Translations under genes and position numbers: made by a program
Notes under the pieces: generated by a model
What the model saw: the letters and a program-made list of their open reading frames with translations, nothing else
The model's database searches: none
What the model was told of the DNA's origin: nothing
Assembly: GCF_014904745.1 (NCBI RefSeq)
Contig: NZ_JACZCS010000009.1
Location: forward strand, 1 to 64,000
Direction: 5' to 3'
Length of the DNA stretch: 64,000 nucleotides
Source of the DNA: Oricola nitratireducens
GTDB taxonomy: Bacteria; Pseudomonadota; Alphaproteobacteria; Rhizobiales; Rhizobiaceae
Shown: piece by piece, positions 36,241-45,460 of the stretch
Numbering within the stretch: the stretch's first letter is position 1
Layout: every line of letters starts with the position of its first letter

Positions 36241-37506
36241 CTAGCTGTAAATAGGATAACGGGCACAGAGCTTCTCGACCTCCGCGCGGACCTCCGCTTC
36301 GACGGAGCCGTTTCCCTCTTCGTCTTTCAACAGGGCGCGCAGCACCCGCAGGATCATCCCGCCCACAGCGCGGAACTCCGTTTCCCGCAAGCCGCGTGTC
36401 GTCCCCGCCGAGGTACCGAGCCGTATACCGGATGTCACGAAGGGCTTCTCGGGATCGAACGGGATGGCATTCTTGTTGCAGGTCAATCCGGCTCGCTCCA
36501 GCGCGATTTCCGCCATCTTGCCGGTGACACCAAATGGGCGCAGATCGACCAAAACCATATGGCTGTCGGTGCCCCCCGAAACGATGCCTGCCCCGCCCTC
36601 CTTCAGCGTTTCGGACAAGGCCCGGGCATTGGCGATCACAGCTTTCGCATAATTCTTGAACGACGGCTGCAGCGCCTCGCCGAAGGCAACCGCCTTGGCC
36701 GCAATCACATGCATGAGCGGCCCTCCCTGGTTTCCGGGAAACACCGCTGAGTTTATCTTTTTGCCGAGCACCTCGTCATTGGTCAGAACAATGCCGCCAC
36801 GCGGACCTCTCAACGTCTTGTGCGTCGTCGAAGTGACGATATGAGCGTGCGGGATCGGATTGGGATACTCGCCCGCCGCAATTAGCCCCGCATAGTGCGC
36901 CATATCAACCATCAAATATGCGCCCACTTCATCGGCGATGGAGCGGAAGGTGGCGAAGTCGAGATGCCGCGGATAGGCCGAGGCACCCGCGATTATCAAT
37001 TGTGGCTTCTCCGCCAATGCGATCTGGCGCACCTTCTCCATGTCGATCAGATGGCTGCCGGGCTCCACCTCATACGAGACAACCTCAAACCACTTGCCCG
37101 ACATAGTAACAGGCGAACCATGCGTGAGGTGCCCGCCATGGGCGAGCGACAGACCCATTATCTTGTCGCCCGGTTGAAGCAGAGCGAGGAACACCGCCTG
37201 ATTGGCCTGCGCGCCCGAATGCGGCTGAACATTGACATGGGCCGCGCCAAACAGCGTCCTGAGCCGGTCGCGAGCGATGTCCTCCACGGTATCCACATGC
37301 TCGCAGCCGCCATAGTAGCGGCGGCCCGGATAACCCTCGGCATATTTGTTGGTCAGGACCGAACCCTGCGCGATCAACACATCGCGCGAAACGATATTCT
37401 CAGACGCAATCAGTTCGATCTGGTTCTGCTGACGATTTAGTTCAAGATCGATGGCGACGGCCACAGGCGTGTCGGTGAGCAGATTCCCGATATTGGCATC
37501 AAGCAT
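36241..37506 (-). CDS. glyA: Serine hydroxymethyltransferase
   Basis: This 421-residue PLP enzyme combines glycine and 5,10-methylenetetrahydrofolate into serine. [20 protein letters not shown] and [14 protein letters not shown] are visible; the PLP lysine is in the last (about residue 229). In this operon it would use both products of sarcosine oxidase. It probably exists alongside a housekeeping glyA elsewhere, but that cannot be seen here. Confidence 0.95.
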   Translation of the reverse strand: MLDANIGNLLTDTPVAVAIDLELNRQQNQIELIASENIVSRDVLIAQGSVLTNKYAEGYPGRRYYGGCEHVDTVEDIARDRLRTLFGAAHVNVQPHSGAQANQAVFLALLQPGDKIMGLSLAHGGHLTHGSPVTMSGKWFEVVSYEVEPGSHLIDMEKVRQIALAEKPQLIIAGASAYPRHLDFATFRSIADEVGAYLMVDMAHYAGLIAAGEYPNPIPHAHIVTSTTHKTLRGPRGGIVLTNDEVLGKKINSAVFPGNQGGPLMHVIAAKAVAFGEALQPSFKNYAKAVIANARALSETLKEGGAGIVSGGTDSHMVLVDLRPFGVTGKMAEIALERAGLTCNKNAIPFDPEKPFVTSGIRLGTSAGTTRGLRETEFRAVGGMILRVLRALLKDEEGNGSVEAEVRAEVEKLCARYPIYS

Positions 37507-37592
37507 GCGTGCATTCCTTTCTATGGCGTAAATCGGACTTGAACGGTGGCTGGGTTCACCACGAGCAGCGATTGTCCGAGTCAGATGGAAGG

Positions 37593-38138
37593 TTAGAGAC
37601 CCGCCGCGAACTCAGCTTGGGCAAGATCGAGCAAGGCCCGGACATGTGGCAGGAAACTGCGCCAGACATCCATGCGGAAGCTGTTTTCGTCGTCCCGCCA
37701 CAAGATCACCGTCGCTGTATCGAAAGCCGTGCGCGCCGCGCTGCCGACCTCCATCGATTCAATGTCGCGAGCGATGCCCGTCGTGAGAGCCGTCAGCGCC
37801 TCCGGACCGCTCAACCGCAGCACAACCTCGCGATCTGACACGTCGCAAAACGCATGTGGAATCTTTGCGTATGCCGCACGGGAGGCTTCGATGAGCGCGT
37901 CGCGCCGTTTATCGGGCGCAAGGACGCACCATTCGTCGGGGCCAAGGCAAAGAGCCTCGACCTCGCCCTTTCGCTCGACCGAGCCGATGCGAACCGGCAA
38001 TGCGAGGCCGAGGGATTCGCTCAACACCCGCGCGCGCTCAGATCGAACACGCAGCGAAAAGCGTGCCTGTGGGACCAGTTCCTCGATGCGGATCATAACG
38101 GCCGATCTGTCGGTGTCGTTGTGTTTCTGGGTGGTCAT
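37593..38138 (-). CDS. soxG: Sarcosine oxidase gamma subunit
   Basis: This is a 181-residue protein with the GcvT-like fold of Sox[27 protein letters not shown], then [25 protein letters not shown]. The last part, [24 protein letters not shown], is the family C-terminus. It is the fourth subunit of the heterotetramer. The gene follows soxA by 11 bp and precedes glyA by 86 bp. Confidence 0.9.
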   Translation of the reverse strand: MTTQKHNDTDRSAVMIRIEELVPQARFSLRVRSERARVLSESLGLALPVRIGSVERKGEVEALCLGPDEWCVLAPDKRRDALIEASRAAYAKIPHAFCDVSDREVVLRLSGPEALTALTTGIARDIESMEVGSAARTAFDTATVILWRDDENSFRMDVWRSFLPHVRALLDLAQAEFAAGL

Positions 38139-38149
38139 GATCGGCCTCC

Positions 38150-41143
38150 TCAGACCTGCAGGCGTGCGCCTTCGGGGTCATAGAAATTGGTATCGGTGAT
38201 ACGCGCCCTGTGCGTGACGCCGGGCAATGGCACATGAACAATGTCGCCCATGAGATCCCGCCCGCCCTCGATCAACGCCATGGCGATAGGGTGACCCAAC
38301 GCGGCCGACCGATAGGACGAGGTGACATGACCTACCATCTTCATCGGTTTGGGTTGGTTCGGGTCGAGCACGATCTGTGCGCCCTCTTCGAGCTTGGCGC
38401 CATTCTCGGTGATCAGGCCGACAAGCTGCTTGCGGCCGGGCATGACGAGATCAGGGCGTGCGAGTGAGCGTTTGCCCACGAAGTCCGGCTTCTTTTTGCC
38501 GATCGCCCAGTTCAGACCGGCATCCTCCGGCGTTACCGTTCCGTCTGTGTCCTGACCTACGATAATGTAGCCCTTCTCGGCGCGCAGGACATGCATCGCC
38601 TCGGTTCCGTACGGGCAAATATCATGGGCTGCGCCCGCCTCCATCAGCGCTTTCCAGAGCGTCGGACCGTGGCGCGCGGGCACGTTGATCTCGAATCCCA
38701 ACTCGCCGGTGAAGCTCAGCCGGAAGAGACGCGCGGGCAGACCCGACACCTTGCAATCAGCCACAGACATATGCGGGAATGCATCATGAGAGATGTCGAG
38801 ACCCTCGACCAGCGGCTCCAATACCTTGCGCGCGTTGGGACCGTTGAGCGCGACGACCGCCCAATGCTCGGTCATCGAGGTTAGCCAGACGGTGAGGTCG
38901 GGCCATTCGGTCTGGAGGTAATCCTCCATCATGTTCAGCACGCGGGCCGCCCCGCCCGTCGTCGTGGTGACATGGAACAGATCATCCGTGATCCGTCCAA
39001 TCACGCCATCGTCGCGGATGAATCCGTCTTCGCCCAGAAGCAGACCATAGCGGGTGCGGCCCGGTGCCAGCTTCGTCCAGGGATTGGTATACATGCGATT
39101 CATGAACTCCGCCGCGTCCGGTCCCGCAACCTCGATCTTGCCGAGCGTGGACGCATCGAAGATCCCGACGGAGTTGCGTGTGGCGGTGCATTCGCGCAAT
39201 ACGGCGGCATCCATGCTCTCGCCGACCTTTGGGAAATACCAGGCCCGGCGCCACTGGGCCACCGGCTCGAAGACCGCTCCGTGTTCCTCGGCCCAGGAAT
39301 CGATCGTGGTCCTACGCGTCAACTCGAAGGTCGCACCCCTGTGGTAGCCGGCGAAGGCACCAAAGGTGGTCGGCGTATAGGGCGGCCGGAAGGTCGTCAG
39401 CCCGACACGAGGCGGTGCCTCGCCCAAGGCATCGGCGGCGATCATGAGCCCGTTGATGTTGGACATCTTGCCCTGATCCGTCGCCATTCCGTTGGTGGTA
39501 TACCGCTTCACATGCTCGATCGAGCGCATCCCCTCGCGTACGGCGAGCCGGATGTCCTTGGCCGTCACGTCGTTCTGGAAATCGATGAAGGCGCGCGCCT
39601 TGCCCGCGTCGCGATCAGTCGGCAATTCCTTGTGCGTGACACCGGTTCCGGGTCGATCCTGCGCGACGGCGAACCGCGCGTGGTCCGAGATTTCGAACCC
39701 GGCGGCCTCCGCCGCCGCGCGGCCGGCGACATCGCCATCGTTCAGCGCCGCTTCAAAGCTCCAGAGGCCGCGCCCGGCCCCGGCAATGTGGCAGGCTTCG
39801 GACCTGTGATCCGGTAAATAGGCGTTTTGGCTCTCGTCCCATTTCAGACTGCCTTTGGTATGGGAAAAGAGATGCAGTGATGGTGTCCAGCCTCCGCACA
39901 TCAAAAGACAGTCACACCGCACGGTCACAGCCGCGCCGACGCGACCGTCCCTCACAGGGTTGACACGCACCGACTTGACCCGCAGGCGTCCCGCCGTGCC
40001 GGTCACGGTGTGGCCGGCAAACAAGCGGATGCCCCGGCGTTCGGCCTCTCGCGCTAGATCGGCGCGCGGCGTATCGCGGGTGTCGACGATGGCTGTGATC
40101 TCCGTACCAGCATCGGCCAGGTCGAATGCACCGTACCAAGCGCTGTCATGGCTGGTAACCACGACAGCCTCGTCTCCGACCCGCACGCCATAGCGGTTGA
40201 GATATGTCTGCGCGCTGCCCGCCAGCATCACGCCGGGACGGTCGTTGCCGTCGAATACGAGCGGTTTTTCCAGAGCGCCCTGCGCGAGCACAACCTGCCC
40301 CGCGCGCACGCGCCATAAGCGTTCACGCGGGGCACCTTCTGGCAACTCGTCGAGATGGTCGGTCAGTTTTTCGCACAGGCCGACCATGTTCTGGTGATAA
40401 TATCCGATCGCCGTGGTGTGCATCATCAGCCGCACGCCAAGTTCCTCCAGTTCGACGAGCTGGGCGGAAAGCCAGTCCCACGCCCCGATATCGTCGATTT
40501 TCACGCGGGGGTCGGATAGTAGCGCGCCGCCGATTTCGCGGTTCTCGTCCACTAGCGTGACACGCGCGCCCGACTGCGCCGCGCTTTTCGCCGCGGCGAT
40601 TCCCGCGGGACCCGCGCCGATCACGAGGATGTCGGTGTGTAAATAACGAGACGAATAACGATCGGGATCCTCTTCGCCGGGTGACACGCCCAAGCCGGCG
40701 GCGGCGCGAATGATTGGCTCGTAAACCTTGTTCCAAAAACTCTTGGGCCACATGAAGGTCTTGTAATAGAAACCTGCGGAGAACAGCATGTAGGCCTTGT
40801 CGTTGACGGCCCCGATGTCAAAATTCAGGCTTGGCCATCTGTTCTGGCTCTCGGCCACCAAACCCTCGCGCAACTCCTGCACGGTCGCGCGGGTGTTGGG
40901 CTCGTATCGGCCCTTGCCCCTGCTCGTACTGATCAGCGCGTTTGGTTCTTCCGAACCCGCGGTGACGGTACCGCGCGGGCGGTGATACTTGAAGCTGCGA
41001 CCGATCAGGTGCACGCCGTTGGCCAGCAGGGCCGAGGCAACCGTGTCCCCACGCAGGCCGGTGTATGTACGTCCATCAAAAGTGAAGTTGACAGGCTCGG
41101 CGTGCTCGACGCGGCCTTTGCCCTCTACGCGAAACCGGGTCAT
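38150..41143 (-). CDS. soxA: Sarcosine oxidase alpha subunit
   Basis: This 997-residue subunit starts with a ferredoxin-like fold (FDGRTYTGLRGDTVASALLANG). Next comes an NAD(+)-binding Rossmann domain (VIGAGPAGIAAAKSAAQSGARV, about residues 175-200). The C-terminal half is GcvT-like and binds tetrahydrofolate (ELTRRTTIDSWAEEHGAVFEP onward). The complex oxidises sarcosine to glycine and delivers formaldehyde equivalents as 5,10-methylenetetrahydrofolate. Its ATG overlaps soxD's stop by 4 bp. Length fits the family. Confidence 0.95.
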   Translation of the reverse strand: MTRFRVEGKGRVEHAEPVNFTFDGRTYTGLRGDTVASALLANGVHLIGRSFKYHRPRGTVTAGSEEPNALISTSRGKGRYEPNTRATVQELREGLVAESQNRWPSLNFDIGAVNDKAYMLFSAGFYYKTFMWPKSFWNKVYEPIIRAAAGLGVSPGEEDPDRYSSRYLHTDILVIGAGPAGIAAAKSAAQSGARVTLVDENREIGGALLSDPRVKIDDIGAWDWLSAQLVELEELGVRLMMHTTAIGYYHQNMVGLCEKLTDHLDELPEGAPRERLWRVRAGQVVLAQGALEKPLVFDGNDRPGVMLAGSAQTYLNRYGVRVGDEAVVVTSHDSAWYGAFDLADAGTEITAIVDTRDTPRADLAREAERRGIRLFAGHTVTGTAGRLRVKSVRVNPVRDGRVGAAVTVRCDCLLMCGGWTPSLHLFSHTKGSLKWDESQNAYLPDHRSEACHIAGAGRGLWSFEAALNDGDVAGRAAAEAAGFEISDHARFAVAQDRPGTGVTHKELPTDRDAGKARAFIDFQNDVTAKDIRLAVREGMRSIEHVKRYTTNGMATDQGKMSNINGLMIAADALGEAPPRVGLTTFRPPYTPTTFGAFAGYHRGATFELTRRTTIDSWAEEHGAVFEPVAQWRRAWYFPKVGESMDAAVLRECTATRNSVGIFDASTLGKIEVAGPDAAEFMNRMYTNPWTKLAPGRTRYGLLLGEDGFIRDDGVIGRITDDLFHVTTTTGGAARVLNMMEDYLQTEWPDLTVWLTSMTEHWAVVALNGPNARKVLEPLVEGLDISHDAFPHMSVADCKVSGLPARLFRLSFTGELGFEINVPARHGPTLWKALMEAGAAHDICPYGTEAMHVLRAEKGYIIVGQDTDGTVTPEDAGLNWAIGKKKPDFVGKRSLARPDLVMPGRKQLVGLITENGAKLEEGAQIVLDPNQPKPMKMVGHVTSSYRSAALGHPIAMALIEGGRDLMGDIVHVPLPGVTHRARITDTNFYDPEGARLQV

Positions 41144-41442
41144 TGCGCGGCCTCCTCGGCTGTCAGGTCGGGGCGGGGATCGCCCGCCTTGTAGGTGGTC
41201 ATAAACTTGTCACTCACGGTATCGCGCACCGCATTGAAGAAACGCGCGCAGCCATGAACATGCCGCCAGCGTTCAAAATGCGGTCCCTTCACGTTGGAGC
41301 GGATGAACAGATAATCGCGCCATTCCTCATCGGAGAGCGCTGAAGGATCAGCGGGGCGGTCAATATGCGCCTCGCCCGCGTAGGCGAACTCGGCCTCCGG
41401 CAGAGTTTCTTCGCAATAGGGGCAATGGATCAGCAACATCAC
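41140..41442 (-). CDS. soxD: Sarcosine oxidase delta subunit
   Basis: This 100-residue zinc-binding subunit has CPYCEE near the N-terminus and a HGCARFFN block, giving the Cys3His zinc site typical of SoxD. It begins 9 bp after the end of soxB and is coupled to soxA by an ATGA overlap. Confidence 0.92.
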   Translation of the reverse strand: MMLLIHCPYCEETLPEAEFAYAGEAHIDRPADPSALSDEEWRDYLFIRSNVKGPHFERWRHVHGCARFFNAVRDTVSDKFMTTYKAGDPRPDLTAEEAAQ

Positions 41443-41451
41443 TCTTCCTCC

Positions 41452-42705
41452 TCAATGCGCCACGGCAGCCGCCGCCGCCTCGTCAATCAAGCGCCCGGTC
41501 GTGAAGCGCTCCAGCGTGAAGGGGGCGTTGATCGGGTGTGGTTCGTCCTTCGCCACGGTCCAGGCCAATGTATGGGCGGCACCCGGTGTTGCCTTGAAGC
41601 CGCCCGTTCCCCAGCCGCAATTGACATAGAGACCCTCGACCGGCGCCTTGCCGAGAATGGCCGAGCGGTCGGGCGTGACATCGACGATGCCACCCCATTT
41701 GCGCAGCATTCGCATTCGGTTGAAAATCGGGAACACTTCGCAGATCGCGGCCACGGTGTGCTCGATGAGCGGCAATCCACCGCGCTGCGAATAGCTTGTG
41801 TACTGGTCAGTGCCCGAACCGATTACGAGCTCGCCTTTGTCCGACTGACTGATATAGGCATGCACCGTGTTGGACATAACAACGCAGGGAAAGACCGGCT
41901 TGACCGGCTCGCTGACAAGGGCCTGGAGCGGATAGCTTTCCAGCGGCATCCGCACGCCCGCGCTCTCCATGACGACACTCGTGTGCCCGGCCGCCGAAAC
42001 CGCCACCTTTTTTGCCTTGATGAATCCCTTGGCGGTGTCCACTCCCGCGACGGCGCCATCAGCTCCGCGGCGGATGGCGATGACTGGGCAGTTTTGGATG
42101 ATGTCGACACCCCGTGCCGCGGCGGCGCGCGCATATCCCCATGCCACCGCATCGTGGCGGGCGGTGCCAGCCCGTTTCTGGAGCGCCGCGCCCATGACCG
42201 GATAACGGGCGGTACTCGAAATGTTGAGCGGTGGACAGAGCTCCTTTGCCTGCCCCGGTGTAAGCCACTGGTTGTCCACACTGTTGAGTCTATTGGAGTG
42301 AATGTGGCGCTGGAACGACTGCACGTCGTGCACGTTGTGCGCCAACATCATCACGCCGCGCTTGGAATACATGACGTTGTAGTTGAGTTCCTGGCTGAGC
42401 CCGTCCCAGAGATCGAGCGCATGGTCATAAAGCCGGGCGCTTTCGTCATAGAGATAATTGGAGCGGATGATAGTGGTGTTTCGCCCGGTATTGCCGCCGC
42501 CCAACCATCCCTTGTCGATTACCGCGACATTGGTAATGCCGTGTTCCTTCGCCAGGTAGTAGGCCGCTCCCAGGCCGTGCCCTCCCGCGCCAACGATGAC
42601 GACATCATATTCGCTTTTCGGTTGCGCGTCGGGCCATTGCTCGGCCCAGTTCTTGTGACCGGTCAGCGCGTTTCTCAAAAGCGACAAGGCGGAAAAATGG
42701 GTCAT
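41452..42705 (-). CDS. soxB: Sarcosine oxidase beta subunit
   Basis: This 417-residue catalytic flavoprotein has the FAD-binding motif VGAGGHGLGAAYYLAKE (about 37-53). The GGNTGRNTTIIRSNYL block marks true SoxB and contains the flavin-contact region. The C-terminal GWGTGGFKATPGAAHT is the second flavin-binding motif. It is first gene of the soxBDAG-glyA-sdaA operon and divergent from a GlxA/SouR-type AraC regulator. Confidence 0.95.
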   Translation of the reverse strand: MTHFSALSLLRNALTGHKNWAEQWPDAQPKSEYDVVIVGAGGHGLGAAYYLAKEHGITNVAVIDKGWLGGGNTGRNTTIIRSNYLYDESARLYDHALDLWDGLSQELNYNVMYSKRGVMMLAHNVHDVQSFQRHIHSNRLNSVDNQWLTPGQAKELCPPLNISSTARYPVMGAALQKRAGTARHDAVAWGYARAAAARGVDIIQNCPVIAIRRGADGAVAGVDTAKGFIKAKKVAVSAAGHTSVVMESAGVRMPLESYPLQALVSEPVKPVFPCVVMSNTVHAYISQSDKGELVIGSGTDQYTSYSQRGGLPLIEHTVAAICEVFPIFNRMRMLRKWGGIVDVTPDRSAILGKAPVEGLYVNCGWGTGGFKATPGAAHTLAWTVAKDEPHPINAPFTLERFTTGRLIDEAAAAAVAH

Positions 42706-42830
42706 TGGCGTAGCCTCCGGGCCGGGCGGTCCTAATCAATGCGCCATGATGCCAGAGGAAAGGATTTTTCACTGTATGTATGCGTCAGTTTGGCGTTATA
42801 ATTGCGTCACGTTTTCGAAATGAATCAACG

Positions 42831-43847
42831 ATGAATGTCCAAATCCCTCGCTTGCGCATCGGCTTTATTCTGGCCCGACGTTTCACGCTGTCCGCCTTCG
42901 CCAACTTCGTCGACGTGCTGCGCCTGGCGGCGGATGAGGGAGACCGCTCGCGTCCCATACTCTGCCGATGGCGGGTACTGTCGGCGACGATGGACCCCGT
43001 CACTTCGAGCTCCGGAATTCCCGTGCAGCCAGACGAACGGCTCGGCGAACCTTCGCGCTTTGACTACATCGTGGTCGTCGGCGGATTGATGGAGGAATTG
43101 GAGCGATTGGACCCGGAATACGTGGCCTTTCTGAATCGCGCGGCGGATTCGGGCATCCCATTGGTGGGAGTCTGCACCGGCGCGTTCATCCTGCACCACG
43201 CCGGATTGATGCACGGCTATCGCTGCTGTGTCAGCTGGTTTCACCACGATGACTTTCTGGAACAGTTCGAGGGCTTGCGACCGGTATCGGATCAAATTTT
43301 CGTGGTGGACCGAGAACGACTGACCTGTTCGGGTGGAGTCAGTTCCGCCCATCTAGCTGCATTTTTAGTCGACAGCCATGTAGGTCGCGCGGCGGCGAAG
43401 AAGAGCCTGTCTATAATGATTATCGACGAGGCACTGGCCGGAGAAAAGGCGCAGCCAGGGCTCCCTCTCGAATTAACCACCAAAGACGCTCTTGTTAAGA
43501 AGGCGCTGCTTGCGATGCAGCAAACACTCCACACACCCTTGACTGTTACCGATCTCGCGGCGCGGTTGGGTGTCAGCAGAAGAAAACTTGAGCGACATTT
43601 CACGACAGCGCTTCGTATCACGCCCTCGGAAGCGGGGAAGATGATCCGTCTGGCTCAGGCGCGGCTACTTCTGGAACGCAGTGAACGATCGGTCACCGAA
43701 ATCGCAAACGATACCGGCTTCGCCGATGTCTCGCACCTGATACGAGTATTCCGCGCTATCGAAGGAGTGACACCCGAGGCGTGGCGCCAGGAGCGAAAGA
43801 ACCACGTCACAAAAACAAACCGGCCCGCGCGATTGGCGGGCCGGTGA
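42831..43847 (+). CDS. GlxA-family AraC regulator, SouR/GbdR-like
   Basis: This 338-residue protein has an N-terminal DJ-1/PfpI-like domain (RIGFILARRFTLSAFANFVDVLR, GVCTGAFILHHAG with the nucleophile-elbow cysteine). A C-terminal pair of AraC helix-turn-helix motifs follows (TVTDLAARLGVSRRKLERHF; VTEIANDTGFADVSHLIRVF). This domain pair is shared with SouR and GbdR, which sense sarcosine and glycine betaine derivatives. Divergence from soxB suggests sarcosine-responsive activation. The start is ATG 42831; an in-frame ATG at 42780 is less likely. Confidence 0.88.
   Translation: MNVQIPRLRIGFILARRFTLSAFANFVDVLRLAADEGDRSRPILCRWRVLSATMDPVTSSSGIPVQPDERLGEPSRFDYIVVVGGLMEELERLDPEYVAFLNRAADSGIPLVGVCTGAFILHHAGLMHGYRCCVSWFHHDDFLEQFEGLRPVSDQIFVVDRERLTCSGGVSSAHLAAFLVDSHVGRAAAKKSLSIMIIDEALAGEKAQPGLPLELTTKDALVKKALLAMQQTLHTPLTVTDLAARLGVSRRKLERHFTTALRITPSEAGKMIRLAQARLLLERSERSVTEIANDTGFADVSHLIRVFRAIEGVTPEAWRQERKNHVTKTNRPARLAGR
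43819..43845 (-). terminator. Probable rho-independent terminator of the permease operon
   Basis: ACCGGCCCGC and GCGGGCCGGT form a 10-bp GC stem with a 7-base loop. Read leftward, it is followed by GTTTGTTTTTG, a T-rich tract. It lies 20 bp beyond the NCS1 permease stop and inside the last codons of the convergent AraC gene. Confidence 0.65.
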
Positions 43848-43865
43848 TCATTCTTGAATTACGCG

Positions 43866-45368
43866 TTACAGATCTTCGCGGGCTATCCCCTGCCCCGCGG
43901 CATCGGGCGTGATGCGGTCAAACCGCCCGTTTCCAAGATAGGTCCAACTTTTTCCCATTGATGTAGCGAGATATGCGTCGGAAAAGCCACCGTCTATCTC
44001 TGCCTGCGGATTTGTAGGAAGAACCACGGCTTTCATAAGTATGAGGTAGATTACGAAGCCAAGCGGGAAACCGATCAGGAAGGCGTATTGCGAATAAAAT
44101 GCCGCGATACCCCCCGCGATTACCCATGCACCGAGGCCGGCAATATTGAACCCGCCTGCATAGCGGAACTGGCCGCTCAGCGAATATAGCTCCGGCACGT
44201 TCAGGCGACGTCTTCTGAGTACATAATAATCCGCCACCATTATTCCGCCGATGGCGGAGAGAAACGCGCCGTAATATCCGAGGAACACGAAGAGGTTGCC
44301 GAGGATCTTCCATGGGAAGCACAGCGTGCCGACGATACCCGCCAATGCCACGGCAATCTTGTAGTTGATAAGTCGCGGCGCAAGATTGATGAACGTCAGA
44401 GCCGAGGGAATGAGGTTTGCAGAGTTGTTGGTGGACCACTGAGCCAGAACAACCAGCGCGAGCAACACGACCAATGACAAGCCTTGCCCCTGTCCCTGGA
44501 TAACTTCCACTGGGTTCCAATTGCCGGTTGCAATGAACGAGACCGCGCCAATACCCGCGATCATCGCCTGCGTTGCCGGCAACGCAACGAGTTGCGCGAG
44601 GAAGATGTTACGGTTTCGGGCGAAGAACCCCCTGGCGCCGGGCTTCGTCTTGACGAAACGTGTCAGATTCGGAATGTCGATCGCCAGCGTCGACCAGAAA
44701 CCCAAATTGGCCACGAACAACACAACCAGAGACATCTGGCCCTCGCCGCGGAAGTTCCAGATGTTCAGTCCCTTGGTCGTGGCGATCCCCTCAAGCGTGA
44801 AATACATCCATACCGAAATGGCGATAATCGCGGGTGCGGCGAACGAAGCCAACCGTTCGACCGACTTGATTCCCAAGGCGGTATTCGCGACTTGCAAAAC
44901 ACCGAAAGCCACGTACCAAACGAACCAGTTGGAGAAGCCCAGGAAATACTCACCGATCCCGTTCAAGGCCAGCGCGCCGAGATAGGTCTGGATTCCGAAC
45001 CACATCGCCGCCACGATCCCGCGCGAGATGGATGGCAAATGTGTACCATGTACGCCAAATGGCGCGCGCAGATACACGGCGAAAGATAAGCCATGCTCCG
45101 TCCCGATATCGGCCGTCAGCACCATGAAGGCGCCGATCGCGACATTGGCCAGGAGGATCGTCAGGATCACAGCGCCTAGCCCGACACCACCGCCGATGCC
45201 GGAAGCGCCAAGAGAATAGGTGGCGATAATCACTGCGATGCCGACCCAGATCCAAGCGTAGCCCAAAAGACCGATGGGCCGCTGGTTCAACTGGACGGGC
45301 AATATCGACTCCTCGACAAGCGCGTTTCGCTCGTGTTCGGCCGCCAGGATTTGATCTGCTAAAGCCAT
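43866..45368 (-). CDS. NCS1-family cytosine/allantoin-type permease
   Basis: This 500-residue membrane protein has about 12 helices. NCS1 signatures include WIWVGIAVIIATYSLGASGIG near the start, FGVHGTHLPSISRGIVAAMWFGIQ and WSTNNSANLI. The family moves cytosine, allantoin and hydantoins by cation symport. It is last in an operon with N-carbamoylsarcosine amidase and the two hydantoinase subunits, so uptake of N-methylhydantoin or creatinine is a reasonable inference. I start at 45368, where a G-rich site precedes the ATG. Confidence 0.88.
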   Translation of the reverse strand: MALADQILAAEHERNALVEESILPVQLNQRPIGLLGYAWIWVGIAVIIATYSLGASGIGGGVGLGAVILTILLANVAIGAFMVLTADIGTEHGLSFAVYLRAPFGVHGTHLPSISRGIVAAMWFGIQTYLGALALNGIGEYFLGFSNWFVWYVAFGVLQVANTALGIKSVERLASFAAPAIIAISVWMYFTLEGIATTKGLNIWNFRGEGQMSLVVLFVANLGFWSTLAIDIPNLTRFVKTKPGARGFFARNRNIFLAQLVALPATQAMIAGIGAVSFIATGNWNPVEVIQGQGQGLSLVVLLALVVLAQWSTNNSANLIPSALTFINLAPRLINYKIAVALAGIVGTLCFPWKILGNLFVFLGYYGAFLSAIGGIMVADYYVLRRRRLNVPELYSLSGQFRYAGGFNIAGLGAWVIAGGIAAFYSQYAFLIGFPLGFVIYLILMKAVVLPTNPQAEIDGGFSDAYLATSMGKSWTYLGNGRFDRITPDAAGQGIAREDL

Positions 45369-45460
45369 GACATTTTCCCCAGTTCTTGTTTGGATTCGTC
45401 CGCTAGAAGGATCGATTGCCGCGGATTGCTTCAGAGCCATGCGAATGGCCGCCGCGGCGG